Source: Mesaphorura yosii
Lineage: Eukaryota; Arthropoda; Collembola; Poduromorpha; Tullbergiidae
Assembly: GCA_009869945.1 (NCBI GenBank)
Contig: WIXG01000358.1
Span: 1 to 64,000 of the forward strand
DNA: 64,000 nucleotides
Direction: 5' to 3'
The notes beneath the pieces are model-generated. The model saw only the letters and a list, made by a program, of their open reading frames with translations. It was not told the DNA's origin and ran no database searches. The stretch's first letter is position 1; the number at the start of each line of letters is the position of its first letter. The translations under genes and the position numbers were made by a program. Shown one piece after another: positions 24,650 to 64,000 of the stretch.

Positions 24650-27617
24650 TTAGTACGGCGTGTGCCTCGCCGATCCTCGCGGTGCTCCTCGAGCCTTTCC
24701 CATGAAGCCTGAAAGGAGCAGAAGAATCATAACGTTAGTCAAAGTCAACAAATGGAATCAAGCAAGGCATCTGAGGTAAATTAATCATTTGAAAAAATAA
24801 TTAATTTACCTCTTCCACCGCGAGGCATAGCCCCGGGCCCGCGCACAGGGGGATAATCGTAAGAAAAACCTTCGTAGCCATAAGCTCCGCCGTAGGCGTC
24901 ATATCCATATCCCCCGTAGCCGCCACCGTATCCATAATCTCCGTAACCGCCATAGTCTGTGTCAAGAAGAAATTATCATTGGTAAAAGTTCCAAACAATA
25001 GCTTACAAAAGATGCGTCTAAATTGAGATGGCTCTCACAATCGCTTGGAGGGCCGCCGTAATTGAATCCGCCACCCCATCCGGCTCCTCTACCACGACCC
25101 CTCATTCCTGCTCCACGACCACCCATGCCAGCTCCGCCTCTGCCACCCATTGCACCACCTGCCTGGCCAGCAGACCATGCTGACCGCTGTTGAGGCTGGG
25201 CCTGCTTAACGTCCACCTGAAAATTACAATAGCATATAGAGATATGAAGAAGCAAGTAGACAAAACTTTGAAATTTTTGGCGCCTTGAAAAAGTACCTCT
25301 CTGTTGCAAATGGTCTGCTTTGGAGTCTTAATCAGTTCTTGCGCAACTTGCACATCGTCGAATGTTACGAAACAATAACTCTTCCGTTGATTAGTGGCTT
25401 TATCGATAGGAACCTCCATATCAATAACCTGACAGGTAAAACGGTAACATACTAAAGAAATTCTGAATCTAATCGCGTTTATAACAAATGTGCACGAATA
25501 AAGGTCTTACATTTCCAAAAGCGCTGAAATAATTTCGGACATCGTCATTTGTAATTTCCGGTATCAGTCCCCCAACAAAGATCTTTCCGGGTCTTGCCTT
25601 TGCTCGCTTGGGGTCAACCTTCTTACCATTTATTACATGCTCACCAGCCGACAAGACCTGGCAGAGAACGAATGTTGCCAATACTCGGTCCGGGTGCTCA
25701 TACAAATGCAAATTCCGAACTTACAGTTTCAACCGTGCTGACGTCAGTAAAAATGATGAACGCAAACCCACGCGGTCGTCCTGTCAAGGCATCTGTCTTG
25801 TATGTAAGACCCTCAACCTCTCCGAACTTACTAAAGTACTCTTTCAAGTCCTCTGCAAACGCAAATTCATTCGCACAGATTTCATTGAAAACGACCCTTC
25901 AAAATTAACATTTTCATTCCAAGTTGTAATGACTTACTTTCTTTCGTATCCCAACTTAGACCACCCACAAATAATTTCCTCCTGCAAATATTATCAAAGT
26001 TAAACTCATGGCAGTATACAACATAGTAAGAATAATGAATATTCAGCTTCATTAGATTTTCAAGCCCTCCAAATTTTGTCATACAATGCTAACACGAAAG
26101 TTTTACTAATAGAGGGACAGAATTTTGAGAGCTGAAAATTTGACGAAGCTGAGGAGACCCCTGTCAACTTTATAGAGTTTGAGCAACGTTATAACATTTG
26201 ACGCCAGTTATACAACGTTAATACCAGAGTTTACGACAAAAGGTACCGGAGATGGAGGACCCTGACTCGTCTCTAACAAGCAAGACAGATGAATGCAGAA
26301 GAAGGAGAGAAAGCAAGTACATTTAAGTTACATCCTTAATTATGCTACTTTTTACAGATTAGATTCTAATTAGCTGTTGTACGAAGGATGCGTAAGTTCT
26401 TGTAATAAGTAAACAGTCTCGGAGAAGTGTTCATAAATCCTTAAGAATAAACTAATTTAACATCAAAAGTTCTGTTAATGACATTAAACTTACTGCCAAC
26501 TAAAGACTTCGTCGTGTGGAAGTGAATTCCACCTCCGGTACGCATTTGCCATGTGTTCGGTCAAGTGTTACCAGTGATTACATCGAAATCGAAACGCGCT
26601 ATGCAGTTATGAATTATGCTTTACCATTACCATTACAATTTTACGAATGGAGATAAGGTTAAGAACAGATCTAAAAATTGAGAAAACAATAAAGGAAACG
26701 TGTGACATCAGAATAGTGAAGTTTTTGAAGTACAGTAAGAATTCTCTCTCTTTTCGCCTAAATTATAAGAGGATGGTGTTGGCGAATACCTAATCTAGGA
26801 ACAAGAAAGTTTATGCGATGTTGGGAGGTGTGGTGTGTTTTTGTCTTCTCGACAGGGTCCAATGCTCAATGCGCACGAAGCTGAGCTCCGACGACTGAAC
26901 CTGAAACTGGTTAAACCAAGCATATTCTGTAGCAGTGAGCACATTTCAGGAACAAATATCTCCAGCCTCCAGTGCAGGGTTCACGTTGTAAAGACTTGCA
27001 TCAAAATCAGCATCAGCACAAAAGCGAAATGTAAAATTAATCTAATACATTGTTCTTAAGTTGCTGACATTACATTGCATTTTACTACTGAACTGAATAA
27101 GAAATATACCTTGAATTGTTGTGTGAAATATGAAAACGAATCGTCGACGGGGTTGACCTCAAACTCTATTCAGTTTCAGTTATTGATGAGAGGAATAAAG
27201 ATAGAATTCGATGAACCATTACAAGAGGTTGCGAAATAAAACCGCTATGCTTTGCAAAAATTGGTTAATCATCGTATTCTATTAAAAGCCATTAAATGCT
27301 GTGGTGAAATGCATGAAATTTTGCAACTGATCAAAAGATTTCATGTTCCCACGTCCCTTTTACAATTAACGATCTAACGAGCCTTACTTGTCCTCGTCCT
27401 TCGTCTTTTGAGAGGCTCCATCCGTCTTTATGGTTATAGCCGGCTTGGACTCCTCGTCTCCTTCAGTTCCACCATTGCCGTTCGCCGTGTGGTTGCCAGA
27501 ACCGTCGTCCCCACCTTCATTATCCTGATCATCTAGGTTGTCATTGCCGTAATTGTCATCCGTGTTGAATTCGTCAACCTCATCCTGCCCGAGCTCGAAT
27601 TTAACTTCTTCGTCCAT
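24650..27617 (-). CDS. sqd: Squid-like hnRNP (two RRMs and Gly/Tyr-rich tail)
   Basis: Eight coding exons: 27617-27388, 25981-25938, 25852-25725, 25657-25511, 25428-25297, 25216-25039, 24956-24810 and 24708-24650, giving 354 residues (Drosophila Squid about 344). The protein binds RNA in nucleus and cytoplasm and acts in splicing, export and mRNA localisation. Exon 1 is an acidic Gly/Asn-rich leader. RRM1 has RNP2 LFVGGLSWDTKE and RNP1 GFAFIIF. The linker VINGKKVDPKRAKARPGK is typical of the Squid/hnRNP D group. RRM2 has IFVGGLIPEITNDD and YCFVTF. The tail carries Gly/Arg (MGGRGAGMRGRGRG) and Gly/Tyr (YGGYGDYGYGGGYGGYGYD) runs and ends in RHTPY, a PY-type nuclear import end. Intron 1 is long (25982-27387). 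An acceptor CTGCAG lies 1 base before the ATG, so a 5' UTR intron is likely. Two competing donors end exon 6; the chosen one (25039) keeps the Gly/Tyr frame. Confidence 0.93.
25982..27387 (-). other. first coding intron of the Squid-like gene
   Basis: This 1.4-kb intron is much longer than the other introns of the gene, which are under 220 bases. It contains only short chance reading frames on both strands. I see no nested gene, repeat family or RNA gene. Long first introns often hold regulatory elements, but none is identified here. Confidence 0.6.
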
Positions 27618-29328
27618 ACTGCAGGTGTTAATGTTGGATAAAGTAATCCGCGAGCCCAGATCTGTAAATTAAGGAGCGTGGACGTGGAGTTTTGTCGTAT
27701 CACAGTTTTTATTTCTATTCAAAAAATAGGTCAAGAATGTCCAAAAAGTACTTACAAAATAGAAGGATTCAGATCTCGATTCCAGTTGCTGAAACACTTC
27801 TTCAAAGACGATGCCGTTAAGTTCAACTCTTTTGCGCAATGTAACGCAACTAAAATGCAGTTCTTGTGGTTTTTTTCAATCTGAATCGAGTTAGTCGATT
27901 CTGGCTGTTTCAAAATCGTTAAAATCACTAAAATGGCTGGACTAAAAATTACTCGCAAATTGCAATTATATCAGTGGAAATATTCTGCCATTCCAACTCA
28001 GGCATAGAATAAAGTAAAGTAGTGCCAAGCAGCCGAAGCGGAGCTTTGGAAAACCGACGAGCGTCACTTTTTTCTCACCCTTCGCATAATGCACATACAT
28101 ACGAACTACAGCAATAATGGGCGTAGAATTAACTAGTACTTCTTCTACTTCTACTTCAACGTGCACACTCCACCAAGATCACATGCTCTGGCTGGCACAG
28201 GCACAGACACTGCTGAATTTAGCACTGAGCACTAGCCTAACTGGCAATACGTTAACCTTTGTTGCTAACTCGGCGTGTCTGCAAAGTCAGAAAAGTGATG
28301 CAGTTGGCAGTGAATGACGACTGTTGGCTTGGCTTGGTTGGGTGACTGTTTCACTGCCTTGGGCTCAATGCTTGCGATCTTAGTGTTGGTGTTGATGAGG
28401 TTGTTGAAACTCCAGACAATCACATTGACTTCTTCACCTTGAGCCCTGAGCATCTAATTTCGCAATGTGCAAGTGATTGCGATTGGCCAGCATGAGGCTT
28501 TTGTACTTTGTTCTCGACCTCAGAGCAGAGCTTTCAGCGTGCAATTTCATGGCAAGGTTAAACATTGGCATGGCTGGCTTGTTGCTGGTTATCGGTTGCC
28601 GCACGTGCACGCGTAATGCAGATTTTGTGGTTAAACTTCGATATACGGCTGATATTTGCGGATTTGGCATGCATTTTTGCTTTTATCTCAGCGAAATGGT
28701 AAAGCAGCATGTACCGACAAATATTAAAAGATTTGAAGGTATCTTAATTATTTTGTGGGGCAACAGCTTGGGCAAAAGTTTGGGTTCGACCTCGCCCCAC
28801 TGGACCTTGCAGACCGATCACGCTCTGACCGCACACGGAATGCGTAGATTGTATATTTCCGATTCGAATTGCCAAAATAAGATAATTTGGCTTTTCATTT
28901 TTTTATTGTCTGTTTCGGTGAATTCATGCGTTCATGCCATAAAAATTATGTTTTTCAAACACTTCCCGCATGCAATCAATTCATGAATGCATGCCAATTT
29001 GAAAATTCTTTGAAGATTCATTGATTCGAACCTATCATGTTACTAACTGAAGACCGCACCGGACGCACATGCACGCGAAAGTGACTTCTATCATTAGATC
29101 TGGCGTGTGACTTAATCGTTCACTTCGTAGAATTACTAATTGTCGAAATTAAATCAGCCTTAAAAATTGTCGTGAGCAATCTAAAGAGGATTAATTTCAG
29201 GTTAGAAAACGATTACTAATTTCAATTTCCGATTGCGATGTTCATAAAATATTTATAAAGGGCTTCACCAGAAGCTGATCCACCCATTCGCAATTGCACA
29301 AAGTGTAGTTCAAGTACAACTTTCAAAC
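27618..29328. promoter_or_regulatory. divergent region between the Squid-like and glycine-rich genes
   Basis: The Squid-like promoter and its probable 5' UTR exon(s) should lie toward 27.6-28.1 kb, since an acceptor-like CTGCAG on the minus strand precedes the ATG by one base. The right end holds the promoter of the glycine-rich gene. A 169-codon plus-strand frame at 28477-28986 has no recognisable content and I do not call it. Confidence 0.45.
29254..29259 (+). promoter_or_regulatory. TATA box of the glycine-rich secreted protein gene
   Basis: TATAAA, within ATTTATAAAGG, lies 70 bases before the ATG at 29329. A start site 25-30 bases downstream would give a 5' UTR of about 45 bases. This fits a compact, highly expressed secreted-protein gene. 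Seen directly; the role is inferred. Confidence 0.55.
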
Positions 29329-30120
29329 ATGAAATTAGCTATTTTCTTCGTTGTATGCTTCGTAGCTGTGGTAGCCGTCCAGGTTAGCTAAATTAATAAA
29401 TCCCCCTTTCGTAATGTCAAGTACTAGTAATTGGTCTTTCTCTCTTGTGCCAGGCTGCGCCAAAGAGAGGTGGTGATGGTGAAGGAGGAGAAGGTTCAGG
29501 TGGAAAACCAAACAAACACGGACATGGCGGTGGTGGTCGTGGCGGTGGTGGTCGAGGCGGTGGTGGTCGAGGCGGTGGTGGCCAGGGTGGCAATAGCGGC
29601 GAAGAAAACAGTGAGTAATTCGCGATTAGTTGTCCAGGGCTCGCTGCGACTCACGAGTTCACGCAGGTTTTATTAAACTTTCATTACAGCCATGCAAGTC
29701 CAAGCCTCACGACAAGGTGAAGTAATGATTGAAACGATGGCTGCACCGGCCCAGGGAGGAAGTGGGGGCTCAGGATCTGGAGGCAGTTCCGGAGGCGGCA
29801 GGAAAGGCAAGCCAATCAAGGGACCACCGGGAAATTAAACGGGCTTCTTAAAAATATTAAATTGCTTCCTCAATCTGTCATAATGTCTAAAATCCCTTCG
29901 TACCCTTTTATTTGCCGCGATTTCATGTGAAAAACTGTCATATTTGAATAAATTCAGAATTTAATCTAATTGCAAATGCAAATCAGGTGATGGCAGTAGC
30001 AAGCCGGCAGCTGGGGAGAGCAAGCCATCAGGAGGAAGTGGAAGCAGCAAGCCAGCAGGAGGTGGCGGAGGCAGAGGCGGTGGCCGCAAGAATAGCATCA
30101 AGAACCCGCCTTCAGGTTGA
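29329..30120 (+). CDS. small secreted glycine-rich protein with two alternative last exons
   Basis: Exon 1 (29329-29382) encodes the signal peptide MKLAIFFVVCFVAVVAVQ. Exon 2 (29454-29610) encodes AAPKRGGDGEGGEGSGGKPN, then four GGGGR-like repeats and GGNSGEEN, ending in phase 1. Two downstream exons fit that phase and each carries its own stop. Exon 3a (29690-29838) gives a 119-residue protein ending GGGRKGKPIKGPPGN, with AATAAA at 29947-29952. Exon 3b (29987-30120) gives a 114-residue protein ending GGGRKNSIKNPPSG. Their similar ends suggest tandem duplication of a terminal exon. Small Gly-rich secreted proteins in arthropods include antimicrobial, cuticular and adhesive proteins; nothing here decides between them. 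A TATA box lies upstream. The first two exons and signal peptide are solid; which 3' exon is used needs transcripts. Confidence 0.75.
29526..29585 (+). repeat. 15-bp tandem repeat coding for GGGGR
   Basis: Four adjacent copies of the 15-mer GGCGGTGGTGGTCGA. Copy 1 ends in CGT, copies 2 and 3 are identical, and copy 4 ends in GGCCAG. They lie in exon 2 of the glycine-rich gene and encode GGGGR, GGGGR, GGGGR and GGGGQ. The near identity at silent sites points to recent expansion. Confidence 0.9.
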
Positions 30121-33100
30121 TCAATTAACTAAAACTGGGATTCACGAGTTCCTCAAAAACTCTACTATAGTCCTTTCTCTTTTAAAAATTTACTCATTCG
30201 AATTTAATACGAATACATGTCAGAGAATACAATCTGAATTCAATCCAATGCAAGCAAATCAGGGAATCTCGGACGCACGACGCCTGAAGAAAGCAACGCC
30301 GCTATTTCCGCTGATGTCATCTTCCGGCTTCGAGTGAAAGTCATAGCATAATTATCCCGTATTCCCTCGCGAATCCTGATTGACCATCTGCATCTCCAAG
30401 AATGTCGTGTTCAGTGACACAAAGCATGACGCAAAAAGAAAGAAAGACAATAGCATAAGGACGAACAACACACAGCACATGCTGGCATGTGGGTTCTCAC
30501 TCCGATTGGCAGGAAGAAAGTTACCACTTTTGACAGCAGAGAGAGCATAAATGGACACGGGACGAATTCACCTCCAGAGATCGCTTCTTCCACTCGTAGG
30601 CTGCTTTTGCTTTGCCTGTAACGATGATTAGTAGTTGAGGTACAATGAAGATCAGGTTAGAAGTTATTCGCTACATGTACAAAGCGTAAAGGGAGCGAGC
30701 ACACGCTTTGCTTTTGCGTTTGCCAGCCATGGCATGGCCAATAATGTAATTCCGAGCCGCGCAGTGCACAATTCATGATAAAAGGGTTAGGTGTTGGTAA
30801 TGCAATGCGGGAATATCGCGTATCACATCTTTGTAGTACGTCGTTGGCCTATAGCCTCTGCCATGCCATGCCAGCTCAACGAGTAGCTAAGCCAAGCCAG
30901 CCAGCCAGCGCGCAGACCCGAAGCCAAGCCAAAGGCAAGCACAGTAACAGTGAGCAGTAACGACAAATAACAATCTTTGTAAGAGATTTTTACAACTACT
31001 TAGAATGCGCACAACAAACGATGATTCTCCGGACTCATACGACGAATCGAGATTCTTCTTTATTTAATAACAGCAAGAGGAAGGCCGCTACACGGCTCAA
31101 CAGCCAGAATGAAGGTGGTGCAGGAGCGTTTTTCGCTCACTACCTTATTATTATTATACACAGTTTATACAAAGATAATAATATTGGAATGTGTTCGAAT
31201 CCGCAATGCAATGCTTTCCTAACACCAACACCACTGCTCTGGTCTGGCATGGCCTGGCATGCAATGTGAAAGGTAAAGTATACGCCAACCAACACAGGCT
31301 TCATCCATTGAAAACATTGCATGGAGTTAGCAAGCAGACAGCGGTGGAGTGAGTGGAGATGTACGATTGTCGAAATATGAGTCAGTCAGTAATGCAGTTT
31401 TGTGCTTTGCAGAGTGTGGATGAGGACGACAAGGAGATTCAATTTCAACCGAAAATTAGAGCATAAAATATATTACGTATACATACAAAGGAACTGGGCG
31501 CCTGTGCGAGTGTTGTGCAGTCGCAGCTACTGCGAATATTTACGTAATCGTACTCCACAGTCCACATTAGCTTCCAGCCCGCCTATTTTTATTTATTATC
31601 GATAAAAAGTCCTCGAGTTCCAAGTTTCTGTCATTTTTATCAATAATAATTATTGTAACTTTATTGTTTTGTCGGCCCTTTTATTTATTTACCACACATC
31701 ACAAAGATTCTTTGACAATTACTCACTGTGCTACGCGACGTGTGCGTTTGTGTTGACGTCGGCCGTTTTAAAAGGACGAAGAATTTTACGACGTTATGAC
31801 ATTCGTGTAAATTACCAAATATAAACAAAGAAGCTGAGTGACGTTTTGTGTGGATGCAAGAAAGACGAAAAGACGTGAATTAAGTTTCTAATTTATTGAT
31901 CGGTAAAATTGTGCAGAATTTATCTGGAATAATGGCCCATTTGTAAAATTGGATGCTCGTAATTTTGGATGGCACAAAATTGGTAAGTCATGACCATGAC
32001 CTTTCTCCAAAGAAGTTGGCTCAACTTTCTTCAAGTCGCCCAATTCTTTAAACGGTAAATAGCTTTTGACTTTTTGAAGTCGTATCTAAATTCTAACTCG
32101 TCTCAAGCTAAGCCACACATTACTTAATTGGCCTTAATGAAATTAGTTCAGGATGTGGTTTCAATTAATACGCAGACACTCACTCATGCGTAATTGGGAA
32201 ATTGGGTTAATCATTTGGCCAGAAGAACACACATTTTAACATTTTATCGCTTTAACTCGATACAATTATTTTCAAGGCTTCTTGAGTTACCAGTTACATA
32301 ATATGCACTCTTGATTTATGATTCATTCATTCAACAGCGCTGCAGTGCAAAGTATTTAGTGTTTAGTATTTACAGAGGCTAACTGACAATGGCCACAATG
32401 GCCTCTGCCCTCAGTTTAGTGCTCAAGCACTGTAACACAGCGCGCTGCACGGCGCTGCATTAAAATGTAATTTAGAAATGCAGCGCAGCAATAAATGAAA
32501 TGCATTCGCACTCGCGTGCGTGCTATTCTGTTATCACTTCAAAAGTAGGTTAAATAGTTGATAATGGATCATTTTAATTTTACACCTTGCTTTCGGGCAT
32601 AACAAAGCAAATGCGAATGTGTGAATTTGAGTGATTAATTACAGGCAGCGTAAAACACGTGTTCATGCCATGGACAATCAAATCACGTAAATCAAGGTAG
32701 AACGCGTCTCATCCTCATCATAAAGTGACATAAGTACAAGATGCACAACACAAGAAAAGTGGATCTAAGCATAGCATTGCGAATTAATCTGCACGTGTAT
32801 AGCATTGAATTAAGCAGTGCAATAATTGTCATTTGGTAAATAGTGGAAAATTACCAGGCGGGACGGGACGGAGTAAGAGATAATTTCGTTTACTGTGCAA
32901 TGCACTGGTACAATATGGCTCTAGTTCTAGTTCTGACCGAACCCTGCCTGCCCTGCTAGGAAGACACGAACGAGCACCCAAACCGTAAACGTAAACGAGG
33001 ATATGATTAAGTGTAAAAGACAAGACACATGCTTGCATGCAGTCACCCATGAACCGTGATGTACTCGCTCGCGTAAAGTAATGATGAAGCCATGAATCAA

Positions 33101-36077
33101 TAGTTCTTTTGATTCTTTATTGACGTAAGCAAAAAAGATTTGCTAACAAGCGGCAAAGAGGCAAGGCAAGGCGAGACAAGATAAAAAGTCTGCCTGTCTT
33201 TAGGCGTAGTAATTTGATCGACATTTTCTGATTTGTCTTACCTGCATTTTGTAACATGTATTTATGCGATGCTCTTGGGTGCTTTTATTAGATCACATTT
33301 AACCTTAGCTTCTCGTTTATGCTTTACTTGTTCTCACACTTGGCTTCCTCGTGCGATTGCGATGATCAACTCGACGTGCTGCTACTCTGTTGAGGTACTC
33401 GTTTTTATGTTCTTGTGAGAATTTAACTGGTGAGAAGAGTCGTATTCAAATCATGTTGACCTGACCTTGAATCTGTGGCTACGGCTATTGGCTACGTAAC
33501 TTCAATCGTATTATTTAATTACTAATTTGCAGGAGTACTGCGCAAAAGAGTCTTAGTGCGGTTTGTTTTGGTACGGCTGCGAGGGTTTTTGGCGGCATGG
33601 CTTGCTTAAATGCTGGGCACTAGAAGCTAATTACCTATTATCATCCCATAATCAATGCCTCTTTTATCTGTTTATCTCCTTTGATCTCTCATCTGTATTT
33701 GTATTCGTGTAGTCACTGTCACTACCACACAGAAAAGCAGAACGCTGAAAGACTGAAAGTATAAAGCGCCGTCACTTTGAAGTTGTGAATTTGTCAAATA
33801 TTTTGCCACAGTCACAGTCACAAAGATGGTAATCTCTTTGAAGGTGACTTGACTGATGCCGCTTTTACTACTGGTTCTGCTTATGCTATGCCCTACCATA
33901 TTAGAGCGCATATTTGTACCACTCGTGAATGATCGTGTTTGCACTTCATAATAATCATATTTGAGATTTGCCATTTACTATTTGCCACCCACGCGCCGTA
34001 TTCGAGCTGTAGGATTTTTTGCTAATACTAATAATACTCCCAGACGGACGCATTACAGACCGGCAGACGTAAACGAAGTAACGCTTCAGTCGTGTGTAAA
34101 CTGAAATCATAAAGTGCAGTCAACACGAACAAAATCTGGCACGTAGTGTAGTAGTAATTCGAAGTTTTTATGTCGGTGCTTTTCTTGGCATTTGGCATGT
34201 TATTGCCACAACTTTTCATTTCACGACATTAAATGGATGCATTGACTTCCTCACATATTTACACATAACACATCACATCGCAGGTTTGCAAATCGTTGCC
34301 TGTTCGTTGTCCGCGATGTGCGAATAGCAAATAGGAATTTCACGCGTATAGCAGCGCACCGCCCGTTTACGAATTATGAAGAAATGTGCCAGTAATTTGT
34401 GTGGAGTGAATCCCAAAGCCTAATCTCATGAATACGACTAATACGCTCTAACAAGGTGGGTTTTGGTAGTTTTAGGCTGGCTGAGTAAACGAACCCAGAA
34501 TTTTATCATTGCTGCTTCCACTTGCCACATTATTGCATGCACAAAACTAAAAATCGATCTTCGTGACACCGACACACTACTTCATAACATGAGGGCTGCT
34601 TACTGCTTGGCCGCAATACAGCACAGCAGAATACATTCTCATTATAAAACATAATTCGCCTAACAAGACGTGAATGCAGGCAATGTTAAGCCAATTCTTG
34701 GTACAGTGAGAAAAGAATGATGATGTGACAAGGTGCAATGGTTGGTTGGCTCGCTGGCTGCTTTCCTCCTGTGCTCTGCTTGACTTTTGGAGGAAAGCAT
34801 CACACAACAAAGCGTGGTAGAAAGAAAGACATTTTTGCTGGCAGGGCAGGCAGGAGTACATTCAGTCTCAGTATATGGAATGGTAACCGTACACTTTTGT
34901 GACATATCATTCATTATGCATATGCATCACAGACAGGCATGCAGGCTTGCGTGGTGAATGATAATAATAACATAATTTACATGCTAAACGTGTTGATATT
35001 ATTTCCACCACTTTACACGTACTACTGCACTACGCTGCCAATATTAATATTTTGTGGATTATGAGTACTACGCCTCAGCTCAGTATATAATTGACGTGAA
35101 AAGTACTATACGGCGTACAGCATGCATACAAATATATGTGCATAGTAAAAGTACCTGCTTCTGGTTTTCACTGTGGCCGCATGCATGCATGGCGCGGGTC
35201 GAGCCAATTATTTGGGATCCGGTACATTCTCAAGGGGAAATCAGCAATAAAGCAGCCAGGGAATTTGCTTTCCCCGTGGCCGTGTCGTGCAGTGAATGTT
35301 CACGTTCACGCAAATTAATTGTACGTTTATGAGTCTCACTTATCGCTCGCTTGCCGGCCGGCAAGCGAATGAAATCTTCTAAACTTGAACTCAGAGCTCG
35401 TGCCGCCATGTAATGCAAGTTACTTTAATATTCTCATGTCGCATGTTTACAGAAATTAAATCACACGAGAACTGAAAAACTCTCGGGTTTGTCATGAAAG
35501 TAAAATAATATTTGCTGGGGACGCGTACAGCGAGCACAGACGTACGTGGACAAAGAAAACCGGCGATGACGGGGCAGGGAAAGGAAAAGTGTGTGAATTT
35601 ACATGAGAATTATTTATGATTTCAATCAACAACTTGGAGACAACAGCAGCGCAGCGCCAGGAATATGACCTTCCTGCAGTTTTCCCAGTTTATCGATCTA
35701 CTTGCGTCCAAACTGCTTATTCGACGGACGAATGAATGAATCATAAATTATGAGTCACTGAAACCCTAAAATGTGTACTCCTAACAAGCCAATTGCCGGC
35801 ATTCGTGAAATAAAGTGTTGAATTAACGTGCTACTGAAGAGAAAGTGTTTCGTGCTCATGCAAAGCGGGTGTCGGGGAAATGCCGGCCGGTGCAGGCAAT
35901 GGCAATGAAAAGAGAGACCGGGCAGCATTATTAATTAGTCCAATATGCCTGTGACACGTCGACTCTATAATTACGCGCATTCCATGCTAACCTCGTTTGT
36001 CTTTTGTTTACACTTTGCGCAGGTAATGTAACCTTCTCGGTGAAAGTGTGAATCTTTGGCAAACAAAGTCTGGCAAG
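30121..36077. other. non-coding region upstream of KAT6
   Basis: About 6 kb with only short chance frames on both strands. It must contain the KAT6 promoter and first untranslated exon(s). A strong acceptor (TTTACACTTTGCGCAG) ends at 36022, so the exon with the start codon is probably not the first exon. A 22-base perfect palindrome lies at 35347-35368. Short words such as GCCATGCCATGCC and AGCCAGCCAGCC recur near 30.85-30.91 kb. No RNA gene or mobile element is recognised. Confidence 0.5.
35347..35368. repeat. 22-bp perfect palindrome
   Basis: The sequence around TTGCCGGCCGGCAA is its own reverse complement over 22 bases, with no loop. It is GC-rich in an AT-rich region about 700 bases before the KAT6 start. 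It could be a dimeric transcription-factor site or chance. Seen directly; function unknown. Confidence 0.85.

Positions 36078-64000
<27,923 letters not shown>

Noticed and set aside
28477-28986. 169-codon plus-strand frame
   Set aside because: No domain, no signal, no supporting splice or poly(A) context, and composition like the surrounding non-coding DNA.

Overview
This window is nuclear DNA of an animal, most probably an arthropod. Its genes are split by many short introns (mostly 45-100 bp) with GT-AG junctions, starts sit in CAAAATG-like contexts, and animal-type AATAAA signals follow the stops. The gene set points the same way: a Squid-type hnRNP, a chaoptin/artichoke-like leucine-rich repeat protein, an SLC22 carrier, and the conserved bilaterian genes LRPAP1, WAPL, TAF3 and KAT6. 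I cannot fix the order; a non-drosophilid arthropod is an inference. There is no sign of prokaryotic, plasmid or phage DNA.

Layout. A possible tail of an upstream gene lies at 1-65. Next come a Tctex1-type dynein light chain (540-1104, minus) and LRPAP1, an ER chaperone (1679-3117, minus). LRPAP1 is head-to-head with the cohesin-release factor WAPL (4521-8708, plus). WAPL converges on TAF3 (9226-12452, minus), a TFIID subunit with histone fold and PHD finger. An SLC22-type organic ion transporter follows (13328-15440, minus), then an unresolved, frame-switching Lys/Ser-rich locus (about 15.8-17.5 kb). After a non-coding stretch comes a large secreted or membrane-anchored LRR protein (20296-24103, plus), tail-to-tail with a Squid-like hnRNP (24650-27617, minus). 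A small secreted glycine-rich protein gene (29329-30120, plus) has two alternative terminal exons. About 6 kb of non-coding DNA leads to KAT6 (MOZ/MORF/Enok; 36078 to beyond the right edge, plus). The first coding exon of KAT6 is separated from the rest by an intron of 23,226 bp (37908-61133) that fills over a third of the window.

How the genes relate. There is no operon logic here. Most genes are housekeeping chromatin, transcription and RNA factors (WAPL, TAF3, Squid, KAT6), interleaved with membrane and secretory-pathway genes. TAF3 and KAT6 are linked in general biology: H3K4me3 is read by the TAF3 PHD finger, and KAT6 complexes acetylate H3 tails.

I rebuilt the exon structures by hand from splice signals, reading phase and homology known to me; exon coordinates are given in each gene's entry. 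Every main gene model closes in phase from start to stop, or to the window edge for KAT6. The most interesting observations are a first PHD finger in KAT6 that has lost half of its zinc ligands, the duplicated alternative last exons of the glycine-rich gene, the 23-kb KAT6 intron, the frame-switching locus near 16-17.5 kb, and several competing splice sites that would change protein C-termini. I found no clearly new biological system.
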